DNA of 64,000 nt from Tachypleus tridentatus (GCF_004210375.1 NC_134837.1:19973586-20037585), one strand, 5' to 3'. Shown: positions 46,905 to 59,209, numbered from the stretch's first letter. A program made the numbers and translations. Notes: generated from the sequence alone by a model not told the origin.

Positions 46905-48478
46905 AGGTGCCCACGTATGACTTGATAATTTCAAATATACCATACAGTGAAAGTTTGAAGAAACCAAACAGAAAGAAGATGGATGAAGCATCTGCAGTCA
47001 TCGATAAAGCTCAAGAAAAGAAGAGGAAACAAGACATGAATTTCCTGCTAGCATGAAAAGACGACATCCTGAATGTAGATCTGCAGAAACTGAAGGAAAC
47101 ATAGAATAAAGCCATTGCAATGGAGAAACACTGGGACAATTTCAATGAGAAATTCGCGCACAAGGCAAAGGAGAAAGGGACTTACACATTAGAGAACTGA
47201 AATGGAATACTGTATTGAACCTATCAAGGCAGTTATGCTGGAGAAGTTAAATATATAATAATACCAAAAGAATACTGGACTCAAGTGAAAAGTTAGTTCT
47301 TGAAGTGATTGTGAGAGGACTTCTAGGAGCAAAAAAGATGGCAAACAGAATCAGCAGCAATTTACATTGGTTAGGTATCATTGGAGATGTGACAAGATTC
47401 CATAGGCCATGTGATATCTGTTAAAACAAAACATCTAAAGGAAAGGTAGCCAAGATGCCACTGGGTGAGATATCTCTCACAGAAGATCAGTTCAGCAGAG
47501 TAGCTATGGACTTCATTGGACCACTAGCACCTGTTTCTAACAAAGGCAACTGGTAAGTGCTGACAGTAATTGTCTATGTGACACATGTTTTAGAAACCAA
47601 AGACAAGGAGAGTGGAAGTAGCCTGGAAGTGTTCTATGGAATGGACTTCTTAAAAGAAGTTTTGAGTGGACTCAATTTACTTCAGAACTGATGCATGAGG
47701 TATACAGAGTTACCGGTACTATACAGCTTTTTACCACCTCATAAAATGTTACATGGACCTTGTGGGAGAACAAATGGAGTTTTAAAGAACATGCTGAAGA
47801 TGAGCCAAGGAATACCACGTAACTGAGACAGGTACCTGTTGGAAGTATTATTTGCTTATCGAGATGTCCTACAAGCAAGTACAGGTTTTCACCTTTCGAG
47901 TTACTGTATAGAATAATAATATGAGGTCTGATGTAAATATTGTAAAAACTATGGACAGGAAAAGAAGAGTCAGAAGTAAGGAACACATATCACTATGTTT
48001 TGAACCTTAAAAACCGGTTGGAAATGACCTGTTAATTCGCCAGAGAAAGCTTGTATGCAGCTTATGGTCAATCAGAAGCACTTCTATGACAAGAAAACCC
48101 AAGGATCGTTGTTTCAAGGTTGGGCAAATGCTCTTAGTTCTGTTCCCCTTTTTAAGTACAAAAAGTTCTTAACAGCATGGACTATAAGGTGAAAGTGAAC
48201 GAGAAGGCCAATATCTATCATGTCAACTTATTGAAAATGTACTTGGAGATGGAAAAAGTCATAAAAGGAGCAGATATTGAGGGAAAGATGGATGTTGTGG
48301 GTGTGACTGTCATAGATGCAGAACCAGAAGACTGTGACTTTGATATAGAAGATAAAGACTTTCTAGGCCTAAGATCACTGGATGGAGAGGAGAAATGCAA
48401 GGAAGTCAACTTAAGTAAAGAAGTGACTGGCAGGCAGAAGAAATTCCCGTTGGACTGACTGTGCTAGCACACAGTTGT
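46905..48478 (+). mobile_element. Gmr1-like Ty3/gypsy fossil, integrase part
   Basis: Plus-strand gypsy-type integrase: an N-terminal zinc-binding region (MANRISSNLHWLGIIG, RPCDIC), the core (SRVAMDFIGPLAP) and the C-terminal part (MDYKVKVNEKANIYHVNLLK) with an acidic extension like that at 9620-9897. It is broken at many places. The continuing reverse-transcriptase start lies beyond the nested copia element, at 52910-53096, which gives integrase before reverse transcriptase, the order known from Gmr1-type gypsy elements. No LTR seen. Confidence 0.65.
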
Positions 48479-48567
48479 TGTTAAGAATATTGAGATAAGT
48501 GCTGCCACCTGTAGTTAGGAATATTTTTTCTGTACATGTACTCTCAATGAATAAACACGTATCAACA
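48479..48567 (+). repeat. 5' LTR of the copia element
   Basis: Begins TGTTAAGAATATTGAG and ends GTATCAACA, 89 bp. It has an AATAAA at 48549-48554. Confidence 0.9.
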
Positions 48568-48582
48568 GGTTATGGATCCAGG
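48568..48582 (+). promoter_or_regulatory. primer-binding site of the copia element
   Basis: GGTTATGGATCCAGG starts directly after the LTR and is close to GGTTATGGGCCCAGC, the complement of the anticodon arm of initiator tRNA-Met. Priming from an internal tRNA half is known for copia-type elements. Confidence 0.7.
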
Positions 48583-51500
48583 AATGCTCTAATAGTGCTT
48601 AAACAGATGAAACTGTTTTAATATTGTTAGTACATGTAATCCAGGAGATACTGAGGATTACTGTAGAACAGTTTTGGATGACAATTTTTATTGGATGGCA
48701 CAGGATTTACATGGATACTTTATCACAAGTGCTGGGTGATTCGTTCCTTTGTCTGGAAACCATTGTGAAATACCAAGATAAACTGTAAGTAAAATATTGA
48801 TTGACATTCTATTTTCTCAAGTCATATAAAGGGAGAAATAGATCTAAATCAAAGAAAGGAATATTACAGTTGTGGTTGAAATAGTTTGACAATGGAAGAT
48901 AAAATATCAATTGATAAGTTGGGAGAAAATAATTTGGCCAAATGGAAATTTCAAATGAAATATTTATTGAGAGAAAAAGGCCTATGGACCCATGTGACTG
49001 AAACAGAGGTATTGGCAAAGACAGCCAATGATCAAACAAGGGCAGATTTCAACAGAAAAAGGGAAAGAACAATTTCAACAATTGTTCTTAAAATTCAAAG
49101 TGCACAACTCTATCTTGTCACCTCATGCACAACTCCTAAGGAAACATGAAATGTACTGCATGCTCACTTTGATAGGAACACACTAGTCAATAAACTATTC
49201 CTGAAAAAGAAGTATTTTCGATGTGAGATGAAAGAAAGCATGACGGTCCAGGAACATTTGAAACAAATGAAGGAATTAACGGAGCAGCTTGCTGCGGTTG
49301 GGGCGAAAATAGCAGAAGAGGATCAGATTGTTACCTTACTTGGTTGTCTGCCAGCTAGCTATGATAGAGTTATAATAGTCCTGGAAACCAGAATTGATAT
49401 ATCTCATTAGAATTTGTGTAACAGGCACTGATTAATGAAGAACAAAAGAAGAAAAAGACCACATCCAATGAAACATCATCAACTGCATTAGCCATTCACA
49501 GCAACTTCAAACCACATGGAACACAAGAAACAAAAAAAAGGGGTAACAGCTTCAAGTGTTACAAGTGTGGCAGAGAAGGACATATAAAATACAACTGTCC
49601 AACACTGAAGGAAATGGTCCACAAAGCTAAGAATGTGGATATTAATATGGCGGAAGATTATACTGATGGAAACAATAGTGTTGCCTTTGTAACAAACCAG
49701 GATAAAGGAATAGGAAATGGTTAGTGGATTCTGGTGCGTCTAAGCATATGACACACCAGAGAAACATATTATCAAATTATCACAAGTTTAGCACACCTCA
49801 GCTAGTTAGGATTGGTGATGGAAGAACTGTTGAAGCTCTTGGAGTTGGAAACTGTAAACTAGAAATGACATTTAAAGTCAGTAATTCAAAGCATGTCACA
49901 ATGCACTGTCCTTCATATACCAAAATTAGCTAACAATCTATATATTTTCAGTAGGAGCTGCTACTGAAAAGGAAATATTGTGCAGTTTGGAATTAATTGC
50001 TGTTACATCTGAGATAAATCAGGACAACTCCATGGCATGGGTACAAGAAAGGATGATGGTCTATACCAACTGGACTGTAAGACCTGTGTTATTGAGAATG
50101 CCTCAAACAGCAGCATGAATGGCTTGGATTTATGGCATCAACGACTAGGGCATGTCAGTGTTTCACAGTTACAGAAGCTTGTCAGGAGTGTAAGTCTAAG
50201 TGGAATCAAGTTCCAGAAGTCTGATGAAGCCAGTTTCTGTGAGGTATGCACTGAAGGTAAAATGCACAGGAAGCCATTTTAGTCAGTGGGAGAAATCAAA
50301 TCAAAAAGAAGATTGCAACTGGTACACAGTGATGTCTGTGGTCCTATGCAAACTCCATCTATTGGAGGTAGAAAGTACTTTGTTACATTTATTGATGATT
50401 ACTCAAGATGCTGCATAGTGTATTTCTTGAAACAGAAGTTAGAATTCTTTGAGAAATTCAAGGAATTTGAGAAGTTGTACTCAAATGAATCTGGAGAGCG
50501 CATAAAACCCTGCGCACAGATAATGGCGGAGAATATAAGTCAAATGAGTTCCAGCAATATTTGAAGTCAAGAGGCATTCATCATGAGATGTCAGTAGCGT
50601 ATTGTCCAAAACAAAATGATGTTGGTGAGAGAAGGAACAGAACTCTTGTGGAATCAGCAAGAAGCATGCTGTCACATGCTAAGTTACCAAGAATGTACTG
50701 GGCGGAAGCTGTAGCTACTGCAGCGTATGTGGGTAACAGAGTATCCACATCGGCAATAAAAGATGGTAGTATGTCATACGAGAGATGGTGTGGGAAGAAA
50801 CTAGATGTAGAACACATGAAAGTGTTCGGACATCTTGCATACGCACATGTGCCAGATGCGTCAAGACAGAAATTAGACATGAAGTCTATAAAGGTACGTT
50901 TCATTGGATATGATAACTGCACCAAGGGATATCGACTGTATGATGAAAAATCCAGGAAGATTTTCATATGGCGAGATTTTATCTCTAATGAAACAGAATT
51001 TGGTCAAGAGCCTGTGACAAATGAGTATATCTCATCAAGTAAACAGATAGTGGACCAAGAAACAGAAGTTAAAGCTAAAGATAAAGCTGAACGACCAGCA
51101 AGAAACAGGAAACCCCCATCCTCTACGGATATGATGAGTATGCTGATATGGCAGCAGCAAATGAATCAGTTTGTCACACTGCAAACTTATGCAGTATGCT
51201 AGACCCAAGCACATTCAGTGAAGCAATATCAAGTGAAAATGCAAAGGAGTGGAAGTCAGCCACAGATCTGGAATTTGAGTCTTTACAAGAAAATGACACC
51301 TTGGATCTGGTGGAATTACCAGCTGGAAGAAAACCTATAGGTTGTAAGAGGGTGTTCAAAGTTAAGTATGGAAATACTGGAAATGTAGAGAGGTTCAAGA
51401 GTAGGCTGGTGGCCAAAGGTTACTCGCAGAATTATGATCTGGATTACGAGGAAACCTCCCCAGTGGTGCGCTATGCATCAATTCGTTCCTTGATTGCATT

Positions 51501-52823
51501 TGCTGTGCAGAACAACTTGAAAATTCACCAGATGGATGTCATAACTGCATTTCTGAATGGAAATCTGGATGAAGAGATATACATGGAACAACCAGAAGGC
51601 TACGTTGTTCCAGGGAAGGAAAACCTTGTGTGTAAACTGAAGAAATCACTATATGGATTAAAACAGTCACCACGCTGTTGGAACAAATCATTTCATGAAC
51701 AGATGATGGGACTGGAATTTGTTCAGAGTTCAGCAGATCCATGTGTTTACATATGGAAGGGTGAAAATCTAGCAATAGTTGCAGTATATGTGGATGACAT
51801 TATTTTGGCTGCTGATAGTGATGATAAAATAATCACTATAAAGGAAGCATTGAAGGAAAATTCCGCATGAAAGACCTTGGAAAGCTTCATTACATCAATG
51901 GACTCAGTGTTGTTCAGGATGAAAAGAATGGCTGTGTATGGTTAAATCAAGACAGTATATCCAAACTATGCTGGTGAAATTTGGAATGACTGAGTGTAAG
52001 GCAGTTGCAACTCCATCAGATGTAAACCTGAAACTGTAAAAGGATGATGGTGTTAGCACTCAAGTTGACTGCAGTTTGTACCAGTCGTTGGTAGGCAGCC
52101 TTCTGTATGCTGCAATGAGAACAAGACCAGATATTGCATATGCAGTGGGAGCAATATTGAAATATTGTGCTCAGCCTAACACAGCACATTTGACAGCAGC
52201 AAAGAGAATTCTACGTTACTTGAAAGGAACAGCTGATCTTAGTTTTAAGTTTGAAAAGGTACCAGGAGACGTCATTACTGGTTACTTAGATGCAAATTTT
52301 GCTGAAGACCTGGATGATAGAAAGTCCACATCAGGAAATATCTTCATTCAGGCAGGAGCAGCTGTAAGTTGGATTAGCAAAAAGCAATCCATGGTGGCCC
52401 TGTCCACCTCAGAGGCAGAGTATATAGCCTTGAGTCTTACAGCACAGGAAACAGTATGGTTGAGAAGACTACTGCAATAAATAGGTTCCGAAGTTGATGA
52501 CCCTGTTCGTATCATGGAAGATAACCAAGGAACAATCGCCATGGCACATAATCCAGTTGGTCATGCAAGAACAAAACACATTGATATTCGTTACCACTTC
52601 ATTCGCCAATGTGTGCAGAACGGATCAGTAAAACTGGAATGTTGTCCCACAAACAGTATGACTGCTGATATTCTTACAAAGCCACTTGCTAGAAATGCAT
52701 TTAAAAGGTTCAGAGGTAATGTTGGACTGGCACCAATGGATAAATGAACCAGATAAAGTGACGATTATAATAACAGATTGAGAGTAATTGTAAGTTTGTG
52801 TAAAACTTAAAATTAAGTGGGAA

Positions 52824-52909
52824 TGTTAATATTTAGATAAGTGCTGCCACCTGTAGTTAGGAATATTTTTTCTGTACATGTGCTCTCAATGAATAAACAC
52901 GTATCAACA
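52824..52909 (+). repeat. 3' LTR of the copia element
   Basis: Begins TGTTAATATTTAGATAAG and ends GTATCAACA, 86 bp, preceded by a short purine-rich tract (AAGTGGGAA). Confidence 0.9.
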
Positions 52910-53096
52910 GTTGTCTTCACATATGGACCGGGCAAATCAAACCTTGAAAAACACAAGATCCAAACGAAAACAGAGGACCTTTCTAGGTGAAGCCCTACCA
53001 GGTGTTCTATGAAAAAACAAGGGAACTGCAAATATTGGTGCAGACTATATTAGGAGGCTCAGTGTATGAATTAAAAATAGTCTTTTATGCGATATA
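52910..53096 (+). mobile_element. Gmr1-like Ty3/gypsy fossil, start of the reverse-transcriptase part
   Basis: Directly after the copia target duplication, the plus strand reads GPGKSNLEKHKIQT and VKPYQVFYEKTRELQ, the pattern at the N-terminal edge of gypsy reverse transcriptases. It belongs to the same fossil as 46905-48478 and is cut off by the SINE at 53097 and then by unrelated sequence. Confidence 0.55.
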
Positions 53097-53335
53097 GGGC
53101 TTGGCATGGCCAGGTGGTTAAGGCACTCGACTCGTAATCTGAGGGTTCGAATCCCCGTCACTCCAAACATGTTCGCCCTTTCAGCCATGGGGGCGTTATA
53201 ATGTGACAATAAATCCCACTGCCACAGTTATCAGTGGTTGGTGATGACTAGCTACATTCTCTCAAGTTCCTCTAAATTAAGAACGGCTAGCGCAGATAGC
53301 CCTCGCGTAGCTTTGCGCGAAATTCAAAACAAACA
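53097..53335 (+). repeat. SINE, type I, with 12-bp target-site duplication
   Basis: Plus-strand copy (GGCATGGCCAGGTGG, GGTTCGAATCCCCGTC, tail AGCTTTGCGCGAAATTC). TTATGCGATATA lies at 53085-53096 and 53336-53347. The body carries an internal shortening relative to other copies. Confidence 0.92.
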
Positions 53336-53357
53336 TTATGCGATATAAGAAATGTGT

Positions 53358-53730
53358 AAATATTTTTCTTGAAGAGCGGTATTACCTATTATAATTTATC
53401 TCGGATGAGTCCAAGTTATTATGCTACATAGTTATGTATTATGATTTCAAATAGCCGGATTTTTTAAATTTTAATTTAGAAGTTAATAAAATGTTAATAT
53501 GTGTGAAATTTATGACATTTGTCAATAAGACTGATACATAATTTTCTTTCTTTACTCAAATATTTTTAAATATAAAAAACAATTTATAATAATGGTTTGT
53601 ATACAAGAATTTTTACAAACTTACAAATGAGTCTTCTATCTGGTTTGGAACTGAATTTTTAATCGAAGTTCACGGAGAGTATGTGTCCCGTAACAGTCGC
53701 TTGCAAACTCTCTTTGTTAACCCGAAGATG
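53358..53730. repeat. dispersed repeat, copy 2
   Basis: Same orientation and order as 24535-24985, somewhat shorter. It lies between the SINE and the envelope-bearing gypsy fossil. Confidence 0.6.
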
Positions 53731-54194
53731 ACCAATGAAGGTTGAAATGTTGTTCTCTGCGTATCATTAAAAGTGTTAATACCCATACCAACCGAATGTC
53801 AGAAAAACGAAAGACAAGTCCGCTTTTAGGAACGCTCACTTACAACGAATGCCGAGTTTAACCACACCATTTGAATTAGTAGCTATGGATATTTTAGGTC
53901 TGCTACCTACGTCACACGCAGTAAATAAATACGTGTTAGTAGCTGTGTGACTATTCAACTAGATATCCAGAGGCAAAATGTTTGCCTGATCAAAAAGCAG
54001 AAACGATCGCTAAAGCATTTGTAAATAACACAGAAGCTAGACAATGTATACCCCAGTACTTACTGACATATATAGATAGTAACTTCGTTTCCAAATTAAT
54101 AAAAGGCATTCGTAAGTTATTAGGTGTCAATAAAATTGAAACAATTGCTTTTCATTCAGCAACTAAACTAGAAAGTTTCAATAAAACTGTGCTG

Positions 54195-54268
54195 GATGTG
54201 TGTGTGTGTGTTTTTCTCACTGCAAAGCTACATTGGACTGTCTGCTGGGTTCACCGAGGGGTGCTGGA
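54195..54268 (-). repeat. SINE, type II fragment
   Basis: GT-rich tail, then CACTGCAAAGCTACATTGG and CTGTCTGCTGGGTTCACC. It interrupts the gypsy integrase part. Confidence 0.6.
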
Positions 54269-54856
54269 TATACTTCAGTATTGTGAGGAAGATCAGAAAA
54301 ACTGGGATGAGTAGGTTCCTTTATTACTGCTAGCATACAGAAGCGCTGAAAATGAATCTCCTTAGAAAAGTCTGTTCTTTCTATTACACTGTAGTGACCT
54401 AATGTTGCCTATGCAAGAGATGACTCCTAAAATATTTAATCATGCAGTAGATTATGATTACAAGACGGAGCTATTACAGCGAATGCAGTTAGCATTTGAG
54501 TTAGCTAATAAACATTTAACAAAAGCTGCTGAACATGGAGAGAAACAAGCAAATGAAAAGGCAAAAATTAATTATATAAAATTAGGAGATAAAGATATTG
54601 TTATATATTGAAACTAGCAAGATTATGGAAAGGTCCTTTCAGAGTGCTTAAACAAACAAGTTCAGTAAATTTTGAGATTCAAGAAATTTATGGAAAAGAA
54701 AACAGTTGATACATGTTAATAGATTAAAAGACTGAAAAAAAAGTAAACCCTATCAGTGTTAATATATTACTGATGAAAATCAGATGGCTGATAAAAGAAA
54801 TATTGAAGTGGAATCTGATGGTTCAAATGAACTTTATCTTATGATGATGAAGATAT

Positions 54857-54930
54857 AAGTGTGTGTGTTTTCTTATAGCAAAGCCACATCAGGCTATCTG
54901 CTGAGACCACCGTAAGGAATCGAACACCTG
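54857..54930 (-). repeat. SINE, type II fragment
   Basis: GT-rich tail, TCTTATAGCAAAGCCACATC, GGCTATCTGCTGAG and a B-box-like segment. It lies within the gypsy fossil. Confidence 0.7.
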
Positions 54931-55761
54931 ATGAAGAGATAAGTGAAGCCGAAATAGAAAACACAGAGTTGGAGGATGCTGATACCATATTAGGTGACCC
55001 TATGAGTAGCGTGGCTAGTAATGTCAACGTCCTGTTATGCGAGGATAGTACGTCATATACTCCAACAATGTGATACAGTGACCCATTATTAAACCTGGTC
55101 CTGTACCAACTGATTCAGAAGTAACCCATACACCTATAAGGAGGCGAGTGAGATTCTATCCACAAGTAGTTGCACATAGAACCAGAAATAAAATTGAGTT
55201 AGCTCTTGTAAAGTAAAATGTAATGTGATAGAAGCTTTTAACAATGTCAAGCTATTTGCATAGTCGTAATTTGAATTAAGTAAATAGTATTGGACATGTA
55301 TAAACATTGTTATATATGTTATACATGTGTGTATTATACATTTATCTTTATGTGTATTAGCAGCAGACATATCCACAGGCTTAACTGGATTATTATCCTA
55401 TGGATGATCGAAAACAGGATGGGACAGAACGTGAGTATTGTTCCAGTAAGAAATAAGATAGGTTTGATGTTTGTTGAAGAAGGAAATTTTATATTATTCA
55501 GAGATAAGTGGATAATCGTTGAAGATATATTGTTTCCACAGTATGTTCAATTGCTCGTTCGATTACGAAAAGAATTAATATCGTCCGAGAAATCGTTTGA
55601 CGTAAGTACTCGTGGTAGTTTCGATGATAATGGTTCAGAAAATATGACGTCATTCCACATGACAAATCAGGAAACAGCTATTTTACGTTTAGTAAGAATT
55701 TTACAGGAAGAATTAATTAAGAACTACACAACATTAGTTAAACGATATCTTGTTGAGATAG

Positions 55762-56034
55762 ATTTGGTTTGTTTTGAACTTCGCGCAAAGCTACAGGAGG
55801 ACTATCTGCGCTAGCCGTCCCTAATTAAGCAGAGTAAGACTGAAGAGAAGGCAGCTAGTCATCACCCTCTACAGCCAACTCTGGGATACTCTTACCAAAG
55901 AATAGTGGGATTTATAACAAAATTATAACGCCCCCACGGCTGAAAAAGTGAGCATGTTTGATATGATGGGGATTCGAACCTGCGACCCTCGGATTATGAG
56001 TTGAGTGCCTTTTTGACATGGCAATGCCAGGCCC
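55762..56034 (-). repeat. SINE, type I copy inside the envelope region
   Basis: Minus-strand copy (TTCGCGCAAAGCTAC, GCTAGCCGTCCCTAATT, head near GGCAATGCCAGGCCC). It interrupts the envelope-like frame of the gypsy fossil, so it is younger than that element. Confidence 0.85.
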
Positions 56035-57977
56035 CTATAAAGTAGGATTTGAACTGTTAGTTTTCAAATTTTAGATTTCAAAATAACTTACAACAATTAT
56101 CATTTTCAGTTGGAAATAATAGGGCTGGGTTAGCTAAATTAGTAGAAGCATTGTACATAGTTGCAGACAGAGAGTTGAGTTCACACTTTATACTTCCAAG
56201 TAAGTTAAAGTAATGGACGAAACTGAAAGGAAATTACCTCCACACTTGTAGTTTGTAATTCCTACACATAGTGAAGAGATTTACATGTACCATAAATGGG
56301 CTAATGCAAAGATAGTAGCAGTGAGGGATACACTGAGAATGTTTATAGACATACCTTTGAAAGCAACAGATAGAATGTCCAAGTTGTATAGGTTCGTACC
56401 CTTACCCTTAAACCATTCGTTAGCTTTAACTAGAAAATAACAATCCTTACATTGTTGTTTCAAGTGATTAACACACTTACTTAGAAATTACAGAGGAATA
56501 TATGCTGAAATGTAGAGAAGATCCCATTAGAGTATGTGACCCTCATTCAGGAATTTATTCAGTACCTATTAGAACTTGTAGTTACGCAATGTTTTCAGAA
56601 ATTAAAGATAGGATAGCTGAATTGTGTAAAAAGAGAATTAATTATTCCTAAACTATTTTATTTTTACAAAACAAAGACCCCAGGAATTTGGTCATTTAAT
56701 GTAAAAGATGAACTTACCTTATCAGTAGTATGCCCTAAATCAAATGTAAATAAGTTTGATTATTGAACTGAGGTAATTATAAATTAAAGAATAGTGAATA
56801 TCTTAGATTGGCAAGAAACTGTTCCACTCATGGCCGAGAAATTACATTACCATTTAGTTTTAGAAGTAAGACTAAGTATACTGCAATCCTGTTAGACATA
56901 TGAATACCTGACTGGCAAGAGTTATTGACTATAAAGGAGTCACAGTTAATTCAGATCTTGAGGGACTGTCAAATGTATTAGAAGAAATCTGAAACTTACC
57001 CCATTCAAGAGCAGGATTAAGTAACAAGGAATTTTAACAGCATGTAGACCACTTGAGAGAAGTTAGGTAAGTGGAAAAATTTGGTGATGACAACATTATG
57101 CTTGGTAGTAATACTAATAAGTATAGTGTTATAGACAGTGTGTGAAATAAATTGGTTTAATGACATTTTGGAAGTTAGATAGGTTGTGTAAATTAAAAAA
57201 ATAAAACCAAAAGAGAGTCAGGAAACAACAGAGACTTGTCTTATTCAGAAGTGGTTGAATTATGTGATGGTGACCCATCTAATGAGGATGTTGAATGATT
57301 TATGATACCTTGATGTTGAAATTAAATTAGTTTAACCAAATAGTGAGGTTAGCTGATGATATAAATTAAAGATATATATCAAAATTATTAGGAAAATTAA
57401 TATGATTTATTGAAAAAGAAAATAGAAAAAAGTTTGAAAACCACACATTAGAAGAACAAGATTAGTTAGCTGCAGACAATAACAAGAGAAGTTAATAAAT
57501 AACATTACAGAACAGTTATGAAATAACACTACAGAACAGTTAATCAATGAGGATAGAGAACAGATAAAAAGAAAGCCAACATTTCCAGTACAAGTTTTAA
57601 GGAAGGACCAGGTAAGAATTAACAACTGGGAGTAAGAAGAAAGAAGACATTGATTATTATAGATGGCCTGCAATTTAATATAATATAAAGTGCACTATTA
57701 CTAATTTATTATTAGTAAGGAATTTCTTTTGTTATGAAGTATTATATAGTTAATGTTTGAAGGTATAACAGTGTAATTATGATGCATGTAATTTAGTATT
57801 AATGAATATGTTGACTAACGATTACTATAACTATGAGTAAAATATATAAAGAATAGATGGTATACATACATTATGAATAGAAGAGATGTAACTGGTGACT
57901 GATGGAAAGATGGAAACAAAGAGCTTTGTCAATGAAATTTTTATCAAATATTAAACATTTTCTAAAGGGAGGAGGAG

Positions 57978-58692
57978 TGAGGCATCATTGGATATTTTAA
58001 ATACCTCAAATAATCATGTCATAAAAAGTGTGATACAGTGAAGTATAGGTACAGAAGTATACAAAAAATTATTATATAACAATGATGACTCAAGAGAAAC
58101 ATGTTTAGAAACCTCCCACTGTATGTTTATACTGTAATGAGCCAACGCTATCAAAGTCAGTAAAAGAGTTATGCTGCAACGCAGTATGGGCTAAAGCTGA
58201 GAAAAACTGATAATTATCAAGCTTAGAACTCCCAAAAAAGGAAGTCAGTTGTCACTTTGATAAAGTATCAATAACAGAAATGTGAGTATAGATATAAGAG
58301 GCTGACAATTCACTGGCCTTATTTGTGAACAATAGATAGTCAAAATTATTTTTGTTGTTAATTGTTGCACACAATCATAACAGAATTGAACAATTAAGTA
58401 TCAGAAATAGTTGCAAGCAGTTGTGCACACTATGTGGTAGATCACGAGGATACCAAGGAATTCAAATAAAATCTCATGCAACAGCTGAAAAGTCAGCTCT
58501 TCTGTAACAAAGACTCTATGAAGCTCTCACCTGAATAAAAGAAGTTTCTTCTAGACTCCACACAAGTTCTCTGCACTACTTCAACATGACTACTGCCATA
58601 ATAAGACGAACAACTGTTTCTCACCTGAACTATTTGTATGTACACTAATGCCATTAATCCTGAATATTGGCTATCATATTAAGTAGTATACA
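57978..58692 (+). repeat. apparent 3' LTR of the envelope-bearing gypsy fossil
   Basis: Starts TGAGGCATCATTGG directly after a purine-rich tract and may end at TAGTATACA (58692). An AATAAA lies near 58535. There is no 5' partner in the window, so the limits are tentative. Confidence 0.35.
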
Positions 58693-58715
58693 GTTAAGCA
58701 ACTATTTTGTAAAAG

Positions 58716-58981
58716 TGTTTGTTTTGAATTTTTGCACAAAGCTACACGAGGGTTATTTGTGCTAGCTATCCCTAATTTAGAAGGGTAAGACCAGAGGGAA
58801 GACCATTAACACCTACTGTCAACTCTTTGGCTACTCTTTTACCAACAAATTGTGGGATTGGCCATCACATTGTAACACCCCCACAGCTGAAAGGGCAAGC
58901 ATGTTTGGTGTGACGTGGATTTGAACCCATGACCCTCAGAGTGTGAGTTGACCGCCTAAACCACCTGGCCATGACAGGCCA
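58716..58981 (-). repeat. SINE, type I copy
   Basis: Minus-strand copy: GCACAAAGCTACACGAGGG, CAACTCTTTGGCTACTC, B-box-like region, head CACCTGGCCATGACAGGCC. Moderately diverged. Confidence 0.85.
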
Positions 58982-59209
58982 TGGAAGCAAAAGAGTTCAA
59001 CCTATTTGAGAAAGTTTGTTGAATGTTACCATTAAGTACATAAAAAAGTATCCTTTAAACCTTGGTTTTGGACTTCTTGCTTTAACTGTAAAGATTCAAG
59101 TTAGCACCTGTGTACTCCATTCATCTATTGCATCCTCATAAAATAAATACTGTGTAATAGGTAGTATTAGTCAAAGCACCAATAGCTAAGCCAAACCACC
59201 ACTTGGCTT

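Larger units (their letters stand above)
48479..52909 (+). mobile_element. Ty1/copia retrotransposon, full length but broken
   Basis: A 4,431-bp element with very short LTRs (48479-48567 and 52824-52909) and a 5-bp target duplication GTTGT at 48474-48478 and 52910-52914. Parts in order: gag with a CX2CX4HX4C zinc knuckle (about 49560-49600), protease (DSGASKHM, about 49725), integrase zinc region and core (about 50130-51000), reverse transcriptase with YVDDI (about 51790) and RNase H (about 52080-52740). About ten breaks interrupt the coding parts. The LTRs differ by two substitutions and one small gap, so the element is young to middle-aged. Size and short LTRs recall GalEa-type copia elements of crustaceans; that is inference. 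Confidence 0.92.
53765..58692 (+). mobile_element. envelope-bearing Ty3/gypsy fossil, 5' truncated
   Basis: Plus strand, in order: integrase core (FELVAMDILGLLPTS, about 53865; KLIKGIRKLLGVNKI, about 54090) and C-terminal part (LWKGPFRVLKQTSSVNFEIQ, about 54620), an acidic region, then an envelope-like frame (VPVRNKIGLMFVEEGNFILF, about 55440-55760; further parts to about 57060, including VRDTLRMFIDIPLKA) resembling the F-like envelope of errantivirus-type gypsy elements. A purine tract (AAAGGGAGGAGGAG, about 57964-57977) precedes an apparent LTR. It has many breaks and carries three SINE insertions. Gag, protease and reverse transcriptase are absent, so it is old and partial. Confidence 0.65.

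Noticed and set aside
48887-52747. A domesticated gag or pol gene in the copia element
   Set aside because: LTRs, primer site, target duplication and broken coding parts show an ordinary retrotransposon copy; no sign of host recruitment.
21711-58981. tRNA genes predicted from A- and B-box-like sequences
   Set aside because: All are heads of SINE copies, with SINE bodies and tails attached and no full cloverleaf; the one tRNA-like half at 28627-28654 lacks the 5' half.
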